Assembly (NCBI GenBank): GCA_964036045.1
Contig: OZ038387.1
Location: forward strand, 61,321,604-61,385,603
DNA length: 64,000 bases
Reading direction: 5' to 3'
Source of the DNA: Eutreptiella sp. 'Long Island Sound 2002'
Lineage: Eukaryota; Euglenozoa; Euglenophyceae; Eutreptiales; Eutreptiaceae
This document shows positions 19,637 through 31,947 of the stretch, one piece after another (the stretch's first letter is position 1; the number at the start of each line of letters is the position of its first letter). The position numbers and the translations under genes were made by a program. The notes under the pieces were generated by a model. The model did no database searches. It was not told the DNA's origin and was given only the letters and a program-made list of their open reading frames with translations.

Positions 19637-22600
19637 TCAATTCGGCCAAGCACGAATGCATGTGACCACCAACCTGTCTGGCCTGGCCCTCGTACGGCTT
19701 GGGCGCTGCAGATCAGCGGCCGAACTTGAAGCTTGGTCCTCATTTGGCTCCTGGGCTGGCCTGACCGCAGGAGGGGGGATCGACGGATCAGCCCTGGAAT
19801 GTGGCTGCTGAGGGCCGTAAAAGGCTGGATCTCGATTCACCACAGGTCGTTTTCCGTCGCTCTCCACTTGTCTGTCTGGTTTCGACAAACAATCTGTCAG
19901 GAGTACACCAATTTCGGGGTGCTTCTTCAGGAAGTCGATGAACCCCTTGGTGTATCCATGGACAAAAGATTGGGCTGGTTCCCAGTTGTTGTGACTGGAA
20001 TCAAAGCCCCTCCACTCACACAGAAATTCCCATTCGCCCTTGGCGTCACGTCTTGCTTCAACAATCCTCTTGAGTTCGTACTTCCCCCCTTCGATGACCC
20101 GATCAGACAAGTGTTTTGCAGTCCAAAAAAGGGGTTTAACTCGATCCTTGGGGGAGGGGATCTCTCTCTTGAGGCGATCGCCCGAAACGTCAATTTCCCT
20201 GCTGACATCCACACGAATCCTCCACCTGTTCTCACCAAGACGCGCTGTAACAGCGAATGGCCCCTCCCACAAGGGAAGAAGCTTGTCATCTCCGTCCAGG
20301 GTGGTTTCGGATTTTCGAAGCCAAACTCGATCATCGACTTCAAAATTGTGGGGGTTTTTTCGGCCTTGATTTTGAACCCAAAGCCAGTCAGCTTGATGCT
20401 TCTCGATTAATTTCGACACAGATTTATCTGCTCGTTGGACTTCGTCCAAAAACAGCAAAGCATCTTTACAGGGGCGAGGATTATTCAACGGCATGTTCCA
20501 CCAACACTTCTTTCGTCCAAAGACAATTTCATTTGGAGAAAGGCCATGATACAAAGGCGTGTTGTGGTAACGGCGAAGCAATGCGAAGAGAACTTCCATC
20601 CAATGGAAATCCTTTTCACTCGCGAGCTCCTTACGAAGCATATTAATTATAGAGCGGCCGGCTCTTTCGCCAGGCAGCGCTCGATGCGAGTGGATTTCAC
20701 ATCGGAGGTGGTGGATTCCAAGGCGAGCACACAATTCTCTCCACCATTCGGAGGTGTACTCTTTGCCTGAATCCGTGACCACCTCGGATGGGACGTCCCA
20801 GCCTCCCATCCAGGTCTGCGCGCACCACTTGGCGGCAGCCTTGCCAGTCATCGACTCAATGTTGCAAGGCAACACTTGAATGTAGCCGGAATGACGGCAC
20901 TGAATAAGGAGCACACCATTGACTTTTTTGTTAGTCCAATGGCACTCTTCGTCATCGAGCTCACCGAGATAGAAAAAATCACTCGTGACTCTGTTGAAGA
21001 GACGCTCCGGAATAGAATGAGGCCTCAGATGGCCGTGCTTCTTCGCGCTGGGAGGCGTCGAGACAGCACATTGGGCACATCCGGCGGCTACTTTCATGCA
21101 ATGAGTGTAGAGCCTCGATCCAAACAACCTATGCTTAATCATTGACCACAGTCGACGGCCATGTGCGTGGGGGGACTCCCATTTGTGCCACCAGTTTAAC
21201 ACTCGGGGGGCTAGGGCGTCTGGCACACACAATTTACCCTCCATCCACAGCTTCCCCCCATCCAACGAGTACTCTGCAAAAATCCCATCCCTGTGAGCAT
21301 CTTTGGATTTGAGATTCCCAAAGACCTCTTTAAACATGGGATCCTGCAGGTAATCGGACGTCCAGTCACGGATGATCAGGGAATCCTTAGGCAGGGGTGG
21401 AGTTTTGGCCGGATCTCGACGCTTAATGCCCTCGATCAACCGAAATCGACTTACTTGTCGGGTATAGTCAAACCGTTTCACACTCCCTGAGGAGGGATCG
21501 GTGACTTTTTCCACGACTTTCAGCGTTTTGGTGCAGATCTCGTGAGCATGCGCCGGATCTGTGATGGCCGTGATGTCGTGACACGGCAATGCGTGCTGTT
21601 TACCAGCGCACTGCATGCATGCACGTCGAATGAGTTTCTTTTCTTCCTGATCCCATTCGATGATGACATGGCGGTCCTGCTCCGTACCATGGATGTTGGT
21701 ACTTTGCAGCCCCTCTGAGGCGGGGTAAGCCCATCGGCTCAGAGCATCCGCTACCGTGTTATGTTTTCCAGGCAGATACGACACATGGAGGTCAAACAGA
21801 GAGAGAAATTCGTGCCATCTGGCCCGTCGACCAGCTGGGCTCGCGACAGTATCAATGTGTTCAGTGGCCCAATACTCCAGAGATCGATGATCCGTCAGGA
21901 CCTCGACTCGATTGGTGCCAACCCACGATTGGTACTTTTTTAGAGCGCAAATTATGGCATACGTTTCTTGCTCACGCGGCGACCATTGCATTTGGCGTGG
22001 GGCTAGCTTCCGAGACCAAAATACAAGAGGGTAATGATCGCCGGTGGCTTCATCAACCTGTTCAAGGACAGCTCCGATCGCGTACCTAGATGCGTCGGTT
22101 CTAATGTAGAAGGGTCGGTCAAATTGGGGCACATGCAACGTGGCGACTTCGCAGAGGGCTGCCTTCAAGTGATGGAAGGCCTCCTCGCACTCGTCAGTCC
22201 ACTTGACACGAACCTTTGAACCTGCCTTGCCCGCATCTCTCCCTACCTTCAATAATTCAGTGAGGGGGGCAGCAAATTTGGCATAATTCGGCACAAAAGT
22301 GTGGTAAAAATTGCAACAACCCAGGAATCCTCTCAACTCCGTGATCGTCTCAGGGCGCTTCCACTTCTGAATAGCGACGAGCTTCCCTGGACTGGGTCGT
22401 CGAGTGCCATTCTCTAGGAGAGAACCACAAAATTCGACTGATTTTAAAAATAATTTTCCCTTCTTTGGCCCACAAATCAGCTGATTGGCGTCAAGAATAT
22501 CCAAAACTTGGTTCAGCTGCTTCTCATGTAGGGCCACCAGCTCGGCTTCGGTCAGTCCCTCCCCCTCCGTCGCGATGATTATGTCATCTATGTACACACT

Positions 22601-24820
22601 CACGAAGGCACGAAGCTCAGGATGGGTTGTGAACAGCACATCCTCCATCATTCTTTGAAAAAATGAGGGGGCGTTCTTCAGCCCCATGGGCATGACGGTC
22701 CATTGGACTGGGCCACATGGCGTGCACATACAGGTGAGAGGTCTGCTGTCTTTCCTCAACGGCATTTGGTGAAAGCCGTGACGGAGATCCAGCACAGAGA
22801 ACAAACGACCTCTTGCCCTCTTGGCGATTTCCTCCTCAATGAGGGGCAGGGGGTGTGAATCCGCCTTGGTTTTGGCGTTGAGATTGCGAAAATCAACCAC
22901 CATTCGCCAACCAACAATGGTGTTCTGGTCTGCAGGCGGTGGCTTCGGGACTGTGAAGGGTGAACAGCACCATTCGCTGGTCATACAACCCTCAAGCCAA
23001 CCAAATTCCCTGAGATTTCTCTCAATGATTTTTCTGAGAATCTCATGTTTGTGTCCATGATTTTCATAAGGGCGCTGTTTTTTTGCCTTGTACCCTTCAC
23101 GAAGCTCGATGAAGGCTTCACCGAACTGTCCACGGACAGGGGGGTCTTTGATCAACTTCCCTGAAAGGGTTGTGTCCTTCCGTTCCTCAAAAATCTTTTC
23201 TCTTGACTTGGAACACAATTCAGTGTCCACCTGATCGCCAGGAATTACTGTCGAAAAAACTTTGGCGACTTCTTCGGCTTTGGCAGGAAGAATCTTCTTA
23301 CGGATGTCCCTAAACAGGTCCGTATCAACTGCCTCTTGAAGATAGGTGGGTCTTGTGTCGAAATCCCAGAGATTTTCTTCGCGATCCAGCTCCTCGAAAG
23401 GATCCATGAAAGCTTCCACAGGGGGTTTTTCATAAAAAACTCTGAATTTGCGGCGCGATTGGAGATTTTTCCTCGCCCGTGCACTGAAGATTCTTTTCGA
23501 TGTCGACCGTATTGGGGAAGAGGGAGACGAGGCGGATCCATTGGACGTTGAATCACCTTGGGTATCTGACGGACAAAAATCAGAAAAAATAGATTCATCA
23601 TCAGTACCACGCTCAACCTCAGATTCAGACCCAACACAGGAATCTGTACTAGAATCAGCAGAATTAGAGTCAGAAAGCTTTCCATCCACCAGGAATGCAA
23701 GCGAACTCCAGGACCGCTGTGGCAGGGGACCTGTGTCGTCCCTGGCATACAGCTTAATCTTCCTGGGAAGTTCGATGTAATCTACACAAATGTCCTGTAA
23801 TTCCTGAAACCAAGGCTTGTCGTCCCACAAGGGCACAACCAAAATTGCCTGGGTTTTATCTTGCTTGATTTTGTGGATGACCTGCTGGATTAAGTGAAAC
23901 GGAGGATTAATCCACAACTTCTTGTCCCATTTGTGGGTCCAAGCGTCGCTGAAGTGCTTGTCAAAGCGCTTGTTCATACGGTTAGCAAAGGCATCATACT
24001 GGGGCCAAAAAGAATGGTGTTCATGGAAGTATTCACAAATTGCATCGCGCCATTTGTCGACTACTCTGTAGGATGAAGAGTGCCAGCGCGAAGGGCGTCG
24101 TGGCTGGGAGTCCCTACGAAGACATTCCAACTCTTGGGAGTAATCGGCACTCCCATTCACCTCTGCAATGGTGACATCTTCACCAAATTTTGGTGTCACT
24201 TTTTGCTTCAAAAATTCTTCTGCACTTTTAAACCCTGCGTGCAAAAAACGAAATTCAGGACGCTCCAAGGGACCTGACTCCAGCAAAAAACAACGACGAT
24301 GACCTACGGGCGCTACCCTGTTCTTGCGAAGCCAAGGATGCCCCAAATAAAGGTCATACTTTATATCAGCACGGTAGAAGTAGTCATCCTTAAGGACAAC
24401 TTCTTCCACATTTTGCTATTCCCAAAGGTCTTGAGCGACCAAATGGGTGGATATATAACAACCGCGTTGCCCACCTGCGAGAGAATGTCCAGAAACTCCC
24501 TCGAGGGTAACAGGATGAGGCGATTCAAACACGCAGTCGTCGGGTAAGAAGGAATTGGATTGGAGGTTTACCTCTGATCCATTGTCACACAAACAAGTGG
24601 CGAGGTGGAAATTTCCCTTGCAATCAGAGACCCACAGCTTTGTGACAAACTGACGAGCCCTGTGCTTGGACTGTACACCAACCTCGTCCACTACAACAGA
24701 AGGATCCACTGCCGGATCCAGGGGAGAGGAGACAAGCGACCCTACATCAAGTAATGGTCGGTCAGGAATTTGGGGATCATGCCTGAAATCGCCTGGGGAG
24801 GGACGATTTTCGTGGCTCCC
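19637..24820 (-). pseudogene. pol: E2 Pol polyprotein, one in-frame stop
   Basis: Same domain order and almost the same sequence as E1 Pol: protease-like DNG, Dam-like NPPF, RT YIDD, RNase H, integrase DDE and chromodomain. The frame is broken once, by TAG at 24416-24418, at the end of the protease-like segment. E1 reads GAA GGT there and E2 reads TAG CAA, so several adjacent bases differ. Downstream of that stop 1,590 codons are open. The C-terminus is shorter than in E1, stopping just after CIRAWPN. Like E1 pol it lies in the -1 frame relative to gag. Confidence 0.9.
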
Positions 24821-27800
24821 CTAGGCGTTCTGACCGCCAGCGGCTGCGTTAACATTGTCAGATTGTGAACACAGCCTGTTTCGTCGATCCATTCATCTTG
24901 GAACGGATCATCCGCTGGATTCAGGGCATTTTCGACATAATCTCGATCCGCATCAGACACCTGGTCTGCACCTGAGACCTGATCCACACGATGGTTGCCC
25001 TTTCCTCGTCCACGGCCACGGCCGCCGGACGATGGGCCACCACCGTCGCCACGCCCTCTGCCCTTACCAGAGAAAGGGGTTCCTGAAGGATTTCCCTTAC
25101 CCTTACCCTGTGATCCTGGAGCATTTCCTTTGTTTGTACCGGATTGAGGGGTTTGGCCTGGATTTCGATTTCCGCCTCCGGCGTTGACATTGGGACTTGT
25201 CTGGCCGTTTGGCTGTCCACCGGAGCCGGATGGAGTCCGATTTCCTTTGCCTTGGGACCCGCCAGGGCCTCCGGTATTTTTGTTCCCACCGGAGGGAGTC
25301 GAATTACCCTTTCACCCCTTGGCACCATGCACCTGTCTGTCATTCCTGTCTGAATTCTGAGGATTACTGACATTTTCACCAATCACCTTGTGATCGTAAG
25401 CAGACCATCGGTGATTAGCAGTGGAATGCGTCTTAGCTCGGTTCGTAGAACCTAACAGAAGGCAGATGCTACAATGATCCTGAACATTCCGGGTGTCATT
25501 CACCTTTTTGTTGCCCTTTTGGGCCCCATTTTGGGTGTTTTGCTGGGTATTCCTGTTTCCCCCAAGACCCTCATGGAAATTTTGATTGGCGGCGTCAGCG
25601 AGCCTCTCAACCTCTTCCCACAGTTCCTGCGGAGTAAACGAAAACACCCAGTTCCTGGCCTTCAGACGATTGCCATGGAAGCTTACTCCCCTATTGAGGA
25701 CTTGGACAAACAAGTCCCGATCCTCGTGTTCATTAAACTTGATTTTCCACGTGTTTTGGGTGAATTTCACCTTGGTAAACGACGTGGGGGAGCACTTTTG
25801 AAGTGCCTCCCTGACGGTAAACCGGTTGGCCGAGGCGTCGAAGCCATCGATCTCCGCCCACCAGGTCTTGACCTTTTCTTCGGATTGTTTATTCCGAAGG
25901 GTGGCGGCGGTTTCAGAGGGGATCTTGTCAAAAATCAGATTTTTCAGCTCGGCACTAGAAAATTTTTCGCCTGAATGTTCAGATTCTTCTACGAGATTCC
26001 AGAAGCGCTGTCTCTTGTCCTGCACTTCGTGCAAGATTAATCGAGAGAATGAAGGAAAATTCTTCAACATCTGGTGGTAATGGTCCTCAGGCAGCCGGGA
26101 TCCACGTACCTCCAACTGTTCCCACACCTCATCAAAGGTAAGGGGGGAATTTGAATCTTCACGATCACTCCAGGTTCTGAGCCAAGTGTTGGCCGGCGCT
26201 CCTTCAAGGCAGTCCAGGAGGGCCATCAGGAACTGATCATCCTGGAGCTTTTGAGTCTTAACCCACAGTTTAAATTCCCGTTGGAACTGAGGCCAACGTC
26301 TGGGGTTCCCATTATACTTTGGTTGCTTGGCAACCTGACGAAGTCGCAATGATGTAGGATTAAGGAGTGAATCCAGCCCAACACCGGCCGTAATGGTAGA
26401 CACCTTCGCGGCATCATTAGCCACACCAGCTCCGGCGAGGGTCTGGGCGAGCAACATCTGGGCAATTGCATTGGAATCAACAGCAGGAAGGGTAGTACGA
26501 GAGGCAGTTCTTTTGGCATTCTGAACCTCAGTCCTAGCCTTCGCCGATCTACTCTGAGATCGAGAGATTGTAACCCTTTCCTTTAGCTTAGTCCTGCTGA
26601 TCCGTGCGTCGGTGGTCTTAGAGTCCACCGAAGGAGCAATCGAAAAAATTTCTGTCGCCTCCTCCGACGGTTCTGTTGCTTGTTCCACCGATGATGCGCC
26701 CTCAGACCTCATGTGGGTCTTGAAAAGATCTTTAATTCCCAGCGTCTGAATGATGAGTTGCATTTGATCTTTGAGCAATTGGAGCTCAGAGTCTCGCTGT
26801 AATCTGCAAGAGCAGTCGGCAGGACAGTACATACCGTGTCCTGAAGGGCCTGAGCAGGCTGTCGGACCGCTAATCTCAGTGGTTCGCAGCCAGGAGTCCA
26901 CTTGGGGAGCTCCTTCAGTCCTAATTTCCAGGCTTGCCTGCCTAGCTGCCTCTAAAATTCCTTCCTCAACCGCGGCGGCTAGATCGTCGCGGATGGAAAC
27001 AGAGGGATGAGGGGCGGAGGGCCCGGCAACCGGTGCCTTGGTCTTCTCCTTCGGGAAGGGGCTTGCCTCCCAGATCTGCAAGGAAATGGCAAAAGATTCA
27101 TCTTCTTGAGAACACCACCACATCCTGGTATTAATTTCTTCTTGAAGGAGGAAAAAATATTCAAATAAAAAATCAGAGGCGATTCTTTCTTGTCCTATCA
27201 GCTTAGACGTGGCTAATGGACACAGGGCCTCAAGCGCCTCAAGGTTACGGGCCACTTCCGAAGACAAATGGTTGTCCCATTGTGCCCATGAGGCTGGTCG
27301 ATTATAGGTAGGTACCTCACCTGGACCACCCATCTCAATGTCGTCAATGTCGGCATCGATGGTCACAAAATGTGAACATTGGTAAGGAGTATTGGTACCT
27401 GCCAGGTCCGTAAGCTCCACCGGAGCGTTGCCATTAGCGTAAGCTGGGAGATTCCAGCTGCTTGATGGCCAATTTCGACTGGGATCTTGATTGTAATCTG
27501 GGCCCCCACAGCTGCTGATTTGTGTCCTTCTTGGGCAATTTGGGCTTGCGCAAGGCATTCCTCTCAAAGCCTCGTTCGCACAGCACCACGGGAGCGTGAT
27601 CGTTACGTCTCCGGAGGTGGCGGAGTCTACGGGGCCGTACTGAGGGGCTAGCTGTGGTTGGGACACCAAAGGAACAACATTCAGGTAGCCTCTGCTACCA
27701 TGAAAGTGCTGCCCTGGGTCGTTGTGGGTGCCGGAGGGCTCGGGGCCGGCAAGACCAGTGGGGCAGGCACGCGAGGAGTCTCCCTGGATGTTGTTATTGG

Positions 27801-27864
27801 GGTTGGAACCGGATACACGAACACCAACGGAGGCGAGAGCAGCGACAACAGAGGCAAGGTCCAT
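24742..27864 (-). pseudogene. gag: E2 gag, start in LTR, one in-frame stop
   Basis: ATG at 27864 lies 164 bases inside the 5' LTR. The first 54 codons are LTR sequence, the next five (HGSRG) are the primer-binding site, and the frame continues for 850 codons to TGA at 25312-25314. At that position E1 has GGA, so a single base change made the stop. The same frame reopens to TAG at 24742-24744, the position of the E1 gag end. Contents: an N-terminal Cys-containing region (about codons 55-390), a charged linker, a capsid-like core (RRWPQFQREFKLW), a Cys/His segment, and a Gly/Asn/Arg-rich RNA-binding tail after the stop. Confidence 0.9.
27689..27700 (-). promoter_or_regulatory. E2 primer-binding site (initiator tRNA-Met)
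   Basis: On the minus strand TGGTAGCAGAGG follows the LTR end CACTTTCA with no spacer. It is complementary to the last 12 bases, CCTCTGCTACCA, of metazoan-type initiator tRNA-Met. E1 has the same site at 29216-29227. It lies within the gag frame. Confidence 0.88.
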
Positions 27865-28232
27865 GCTGATTGTGGTCCGGCAGAAAATCCCAGTCTATGA
27901 AGAAAATTGAGGGGAATTATTCTAAATACATCTGAGTGTCCAAAACTGTCTGAAAGAATTTAAATAATCCATTTATGTAAAATTGTCTGGCCGATCTGGC
28001 CCGCGAGCGCGCGTCAGCGGCAAATGGCGATTCCAGCTAAAATAGCGGAATGCGGCGGATTTACGGGAAATGAACCGCGGAATCAAATCCGGCATATCAG
28101 AAATATATAGGAAATATCCTGTGACTGAGCTGCGAGGCGGCAATTCCGCCGAAGCAAAGAAAATGACCAAAATGTAGCCAATCTGGGCAGAATGTCTGAA
28201 AATCTGAGCAGATGGGGCTAGCCGCACTTACA
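27701..28232 (-). repeat. E2 5' LTR
   Basis: 532 bp, TGTAAG...TTTCA on the minus strand. It contains the gag start codon (27864) and 54 codons. The adjoining ACCGC at 28233-28237 is the target duplication. Confidence 0.94.
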
Positions 28233-28237
28233 ACCGC

Positions 28238-29391
28238 ATGTGTGTCTTGAAAAGATCTTTAATTCCCAGCGTTTGAATGATGAGTTGCATTTGATCTTTG
28301 AGCAATTGGAGCTCAGAGTCTCGCTGGAATCTGCAAGAGCAGTCGGCAGGACAGTACATACCGTGTCCTGAAGGGCCTGAGCAGGCTGTCGGACCGCTAA
28401 TCTCAGTGGTCCGCAGCCAGGAGTCCACTTGGGGAGCTCCTTCAGCCCTAATTTCCAGGCTTGCCTGCCTGGCTGCCTCTAAAATTCCTTCCTCAACCGC
28501 GGCGGCTAGATCGTCGCGGATGGAAACAGGGGGATGAGGGGCGGAGGGCCCGGCAACAGGTGCCTTGGTCTTCTCCTTCGGGAAGGGGCTTGCCTCCCAG
28601 ATCTGCAAAAAAATGGCAAAAGAGTCATTTTCTCGAGAACGCCACCACATCCTGGTATTAATTTCTTCCTGAAGGAGGAAAAAATATTCCATTAAAAAAT
28701 CAGAGGCGATTCTTTCTTGTCCTATCAGCTTAGACGTGGCTAATAGACAAAGGGCCTCAAGCGCCTCAAGGTTACGGGTCACTTCTGAAGACAAATGGTT
28801 GTCCCATTGTGCCCAAGAGGCTGGTCGATTATAGGTAGGTACCTCACCTGGACCACCCATCTCAATGTCGTCAATGTCGGCGTCGATGGTCTCAAAATGT
28901 GGACATTGGTAGGGAGTATTGGTACCTGCCAGGTCCGTAAGCTCCACCGGAGCGTTGCCATCGGCGTAGGCTGGCAGATTCCAGCTACTTGATGGCCAAT
29001 TTCGACTGGGATCTTGATGGTAATCTGGGCCTCCACAGCTGCTGATTTGTGCCCTTCTTGGGCAGCTTGGGCTTGCGCAAGGCATTCCTCTCAAGGCCTC
29101 GTTCGCACAGCACCAGGGCAACGTAATCGTTACTTCTCCAGGAGCGACGGAGTCTACGGGGCCGTACTGGGGAGCTAGCTGTGGTTGGGACACCAAAGGA
29201 ACAACATTCAGGTAGCCTCTGCTACCATAAAAGTGCTGCCCTGGGTCGTTGATGGTGCCGGAGGGCTCGGGGCCGGCAAGACCAGTGGGGCAGGCACGCG
29301 AGGAGTCGACCTGAACGCTGCTATTGGGGGTAGAACCGGAGACTCGAACACCAACGGAGGCAAGAGCAGCAACAACTGAAGCAAGATCCAT
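28238..29391 (-). pseudogene. gag: E1 gag, 5' part (before E2 insertion)
   Basis: Starts at ATG 29391 inside the E1 5' LTR, crosses the primer site (HGSRG) and runs about 385 codons to the E2 insertion point, where it meets the E2 LTR. It matches E2 gag codons 1 to about 385. The region holds several Cys pairs (LPWCCANEALRGMPC, MYCPADCSC), is Pro-rich and ends in a helical segment (QLLKDQMQLIIQTLGIKDLF). The remainder of this gag lies at 15503-17459. Disrupted by insertion, not by point mutation, in what I could follow. Confidence 0.87.
29216..29227 (-). promoter_or_regulatory. E1 primer-binding site (initiator tRNA-Met)
   Basis: Minus strand TGGTAGCAGAGG directly after the E1 5' LTR. The LTR terminus here is TTTTA instead of TTTCA, a single change from the usual CA end. 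Confidence 0.86.
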
Positions 29392-29759
29392 GTTGAGTGT
29401 TATCCGGCAGAAAATCCCAGTCTATGAAGAAAATTGATGCGGATTATTCTAAATACATCTGAGTGTCCAAAACTGTCTGAAAAGATTTATATAAATCCAA
29501 TTATGAAAAATGTTTGGCCGATCTGGCCCGCGAGCGCGCGTCAGCGGCAAATGGCGATTCCAGCTAAATGATCGGAACGCGGCGGATTTACGGGGAATGG
29601 ACCGCGGAATCAGATCCGGCATCTCAGAAATATATAGGTCTGATCCTGAGACTGAGCTGCGAGGCGGCGATTCCGCCGAAGCAAAGAAAATGACCAAAAT
29701 GTAGCCAATCTGGACAGAATGTCTGAAAATCTGAGCAGATGGGGCTAGCCGCACTTACA
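29228..29759 (-). repeat. E1 5' LTR
   Basis: 532 bp, paired with 8203-8734; two differences seen (the LTR terminal base, and one A/G near 29627). The adjacent CACC at 29760 repeats CACC at 8199-8202. Confidence 0.93.
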
Positions 29760-30039
29760 CACCCCCCCCACCAGGGTAGGCTTTGACAGCCAATGGGCCT
29801 TACCGATGTCTTGTTGTTTTTGCATGTTTTGTTCTTCCTCCTTGGGGATCCTGAATCAGGCTACCCAGGATGTGCCGAGTGGGAGAGTGGGCTCCCTTTG
29901 TCCCCCCCTCTCCTGCCTTGATGCCACTTCCTTTGTGATTTCCAATGATTATTGTACCTTACCCTAACCGGGACATGGTTTGGAGGATTTACATGTTCCT
30001 ATGACCATTTGTACATGCTTTCTTTCCTTTGTTGTTTAG

Positions 30040-31305
30040 ACCTCAAAGGGATTGCTTCGATTTCGCAATCCCGATGGATGCTCACTGAGTATGAGTGGAT
30101 GTGAGTGGTCTTCTTCTTGTGCTACGCTTACGTGCAAGGGAGGAGGCTGCATGGGCTTGGAGAGGGTCGACCCGGGGACGGTAGCCCCGGAACAGCAAAT
30201 CGAAGCATCGACCAGCCCCACATCCCGAGCGCCATCGGTAAGGCGCAAATCAAGCCCCTTATCCTCGGAAAGTGTCAATCCCTCGGAGATGGACTTCAAA
30301 GAGACCATGGATGCCCTCACCAAGGCCCTCATGGAGTTGGAAGAGTCCGGGAGAGAGCGCCTCACCATCCAATGCGGCATGGCGCGCCTCCCTATCTTGG
30401 AGGACTTCGTCATTGACTTGGGTCCTGCCCTGCGGGTATGCAGGCCAGCCCTGGCCATTGAGGAGCGCTTGGCGTCCATGGAGAAGAGGATCTCAGTGAT
30501 GGTGGAGGCCGTCAGCGCCCCCCTACCGACCTCCTCGAGTCCACCGAACCCAGCAGCCCCAGCTCAGGACCACCCCCTGAGCCAGGCGCCTCAATCCCCC
30601 CAAGGGGAGGCCCCTATCTCAGTGGCCGCCCCCTCGCAGCCCTGGAGGCGCCCATCAGTTGAAGGGCAGCCCGAATGGTCGCCGCCAACTCAACAATGGC
30701 CGGCGCCTTCGAGTTCATCAAAGAGATCATGGGAACCGCGGACACCAACAACGGGGACGAGCACACCACGCCGACGTCGCCGAAGAGGATGTCGAGCAGG
30801 CCGATAAGTGAAGAGCCGACGACAACGTGAAGGGCCCGAACCAGCCCCAAGGGCCCCGTCGCCGGCCCCCGATGACTCCACAGTCCTGAGCGACGCCCCC
30901 GGGGTCCTGAATGACCCCCCGTGCGCCGCCAGGGCTGAGATGGGGCCGAGTCAACCCCATTCAGCCCCCCCAGAGGAGCCCATGGAGTTGACCACCGCGG
31001 CCGAACCGCAGAGCCCCGTGGAGGACCCCTTGGACTTCGGAGATGTCCGCTCAGGGCTCAAGGGGGCCGAGAAGGATGCCCAATGCGCCCCCTCAGGGGC
31101 TGAGCAGGCCGAGCAGGCGACCACGAACGAGCAGGGCACTGTGGCAACCTGCCCCTGCCCTGAGGAGGCCCCCAAGACCGTGCAGGACATGCTGGCGATC
31201 AACCCCAGCCCTGTGGAGGCGCCACAGCCCGCGCCACCACGCTCGCTCCATCGCCTCCAACAATTATGGGGATTCATCGCTCCCGAGTGCTACGACCTGA
31301 TCTGA
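30040..31305 (+). pseudogene. Pro/Ser-rich reading frame in X, one in-frame stop
   Basis: A single frame of 422 codons is interrupted by TAA at 30805-30807. Residues about 85-160 look like a charged helical region (MDFKETMDALTKALMELEES, LAIEERLASMEKRISVMVEA); the rest is rich in Pro, Ser, Ala and Glu, ending LHRLQQLWGFIAPECYDLI. There is no ATG at the head: the frame opens immediately after a pyrimidine tract ending TTGTTTAG, which looks like a 3' splice site. It could be a Gag-like protein of X with a spliced or trans-spliced leader, or a captured host exon. No family is recognised. Confidence 0.35.
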
Positions 31306-31920
31306 AGCCCTTAGGATCCGCCATGCGGGGGACGTGCCTGCGGTTGTACTCAGGTGCAACCGGATGACCTACAGGGAGTGGCACTACCCTGCCAAGACGA
31401 GCATGAAGTTATACGCAGATCTGGTTTCTGGTTTTCAGCCCAGTCTGGATGTTTATAGGGGTCCCTGTGGGTAACAGGGATCCACCAGACGGGAGCAGAA
31501 ACCAGCAGACCTGCAGGGTGTTACTTTTTGTGTTTGTCAGCAGGATTGATCCATGTTGGGCTCGAGCCGTCGCAACCGGTCTATGCCACTGTTGTACATA
31601 GGAATCAGTGCAATGGCCGATTCTGAGTGTCTATAGGGGTATGTCAGCCTATGATGGCCAGAGCCCCAGAAAATCTGCAGCTGTGGTGATGTGGGGCCTG
31701 AGCCGTTGCAATCGGCCTGTGTCCAGTTTCTTTCACTTCCTTTCTCAGTCCGTGGGTGGATAGAAATGCCCTTTAGGGGTGGACCGCGACCAGGGCAGCT
31801 CGTCGTCAAGATAGGTCACCAGTTTCAGCATCAGAACCTGCCCCCCCCTTTAAGGTTAAGTGCCTCAGGCGAAAACCCAGGTTGGTATGGGACCTGTACC
31901 TCATTCTTCAATGCCTCATT

Positions 31921-31947
31921 GGTGCCATGGACTGAGTGCCATGGACC
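31921..31947 (+). repeat. Paired GTGCCATGGAC motif (also 32759-32785, 35948-35975)
   Basis: GGTGCCATGGAC, spacer TGA, GTGCCATGGACC. The same arrangement occurs at 32759-32785, twice per T unit (1170-1196, 1231-1257 and again in unit 2) with spacer AAA, and in degenerate form with a four-base spacer at 35948-35975. The flanking sequences differ, so the motif itself is the shared item. Confidence 0.7.

Larger units (their letters stand above)
17460..28232 (-). mobile_element. E2: Ty3/Gypsy LTR retrotransposon nested in E1 gag
   Basis: 10,773 bp, same family as E1. 5' LTR 27701-28232, primer site 27689-27700, gag start 27864, pol end 19637, polypurine tract 17992-18001, 3' LTR 17460-17991. Flanked by the 5-bp duplication ACCGC (17455-17459 and 28233-28237). 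The uninterrupted E1 target is recognisable by comparison with E2's own gag near 26705. Its two LTRs differ at about two bases, so the insertion is very recent. Both gag and pol carry a nonsense codon. Confidence 0.95.
8203..29759 (-). mobile_element. E1: Ty3/Gypsy LTR retrotransposon, split by nested E2
   Basis: Minus-strand element with 5' LTR 29228-29759, primer site 29216-29227, gag start 29391, pol 10350-15581 and 3' LTR 8203-8734. E2 (17460-28232) sits inside its gag. Proof of nesting: the outer LTRs form one matched pair (two visible differences in 532 bp), the inner LTRs another, and ACCGC is duplicated at 17455-17459 and 28233-28237. The outer element is flanked by CACC at 8199-8202 and 29760-29763, a probable 4-bp target duplication (a 5-bp match fails by one base). 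Excluding E2 and one copy of the duplication, E1 is about 10.8 kb, similar to E2. Confidence 0.92.

Noticed and set aside
27880-27900. Alternative primer site near the gag start (minus strand TGGGATTTTCTGCCGG)
   Set aside because: It lies inside the LTR; solo LTR boundaries and the initiator-Met complement put the true LTR end at 27701.
8203-29759. Simple head-to-tail tandem of LTR elements sharing LTRs
   Set aside because: LTR subtypes pair outer with outer and inner with inner, and ACCGC flanks the inner element.
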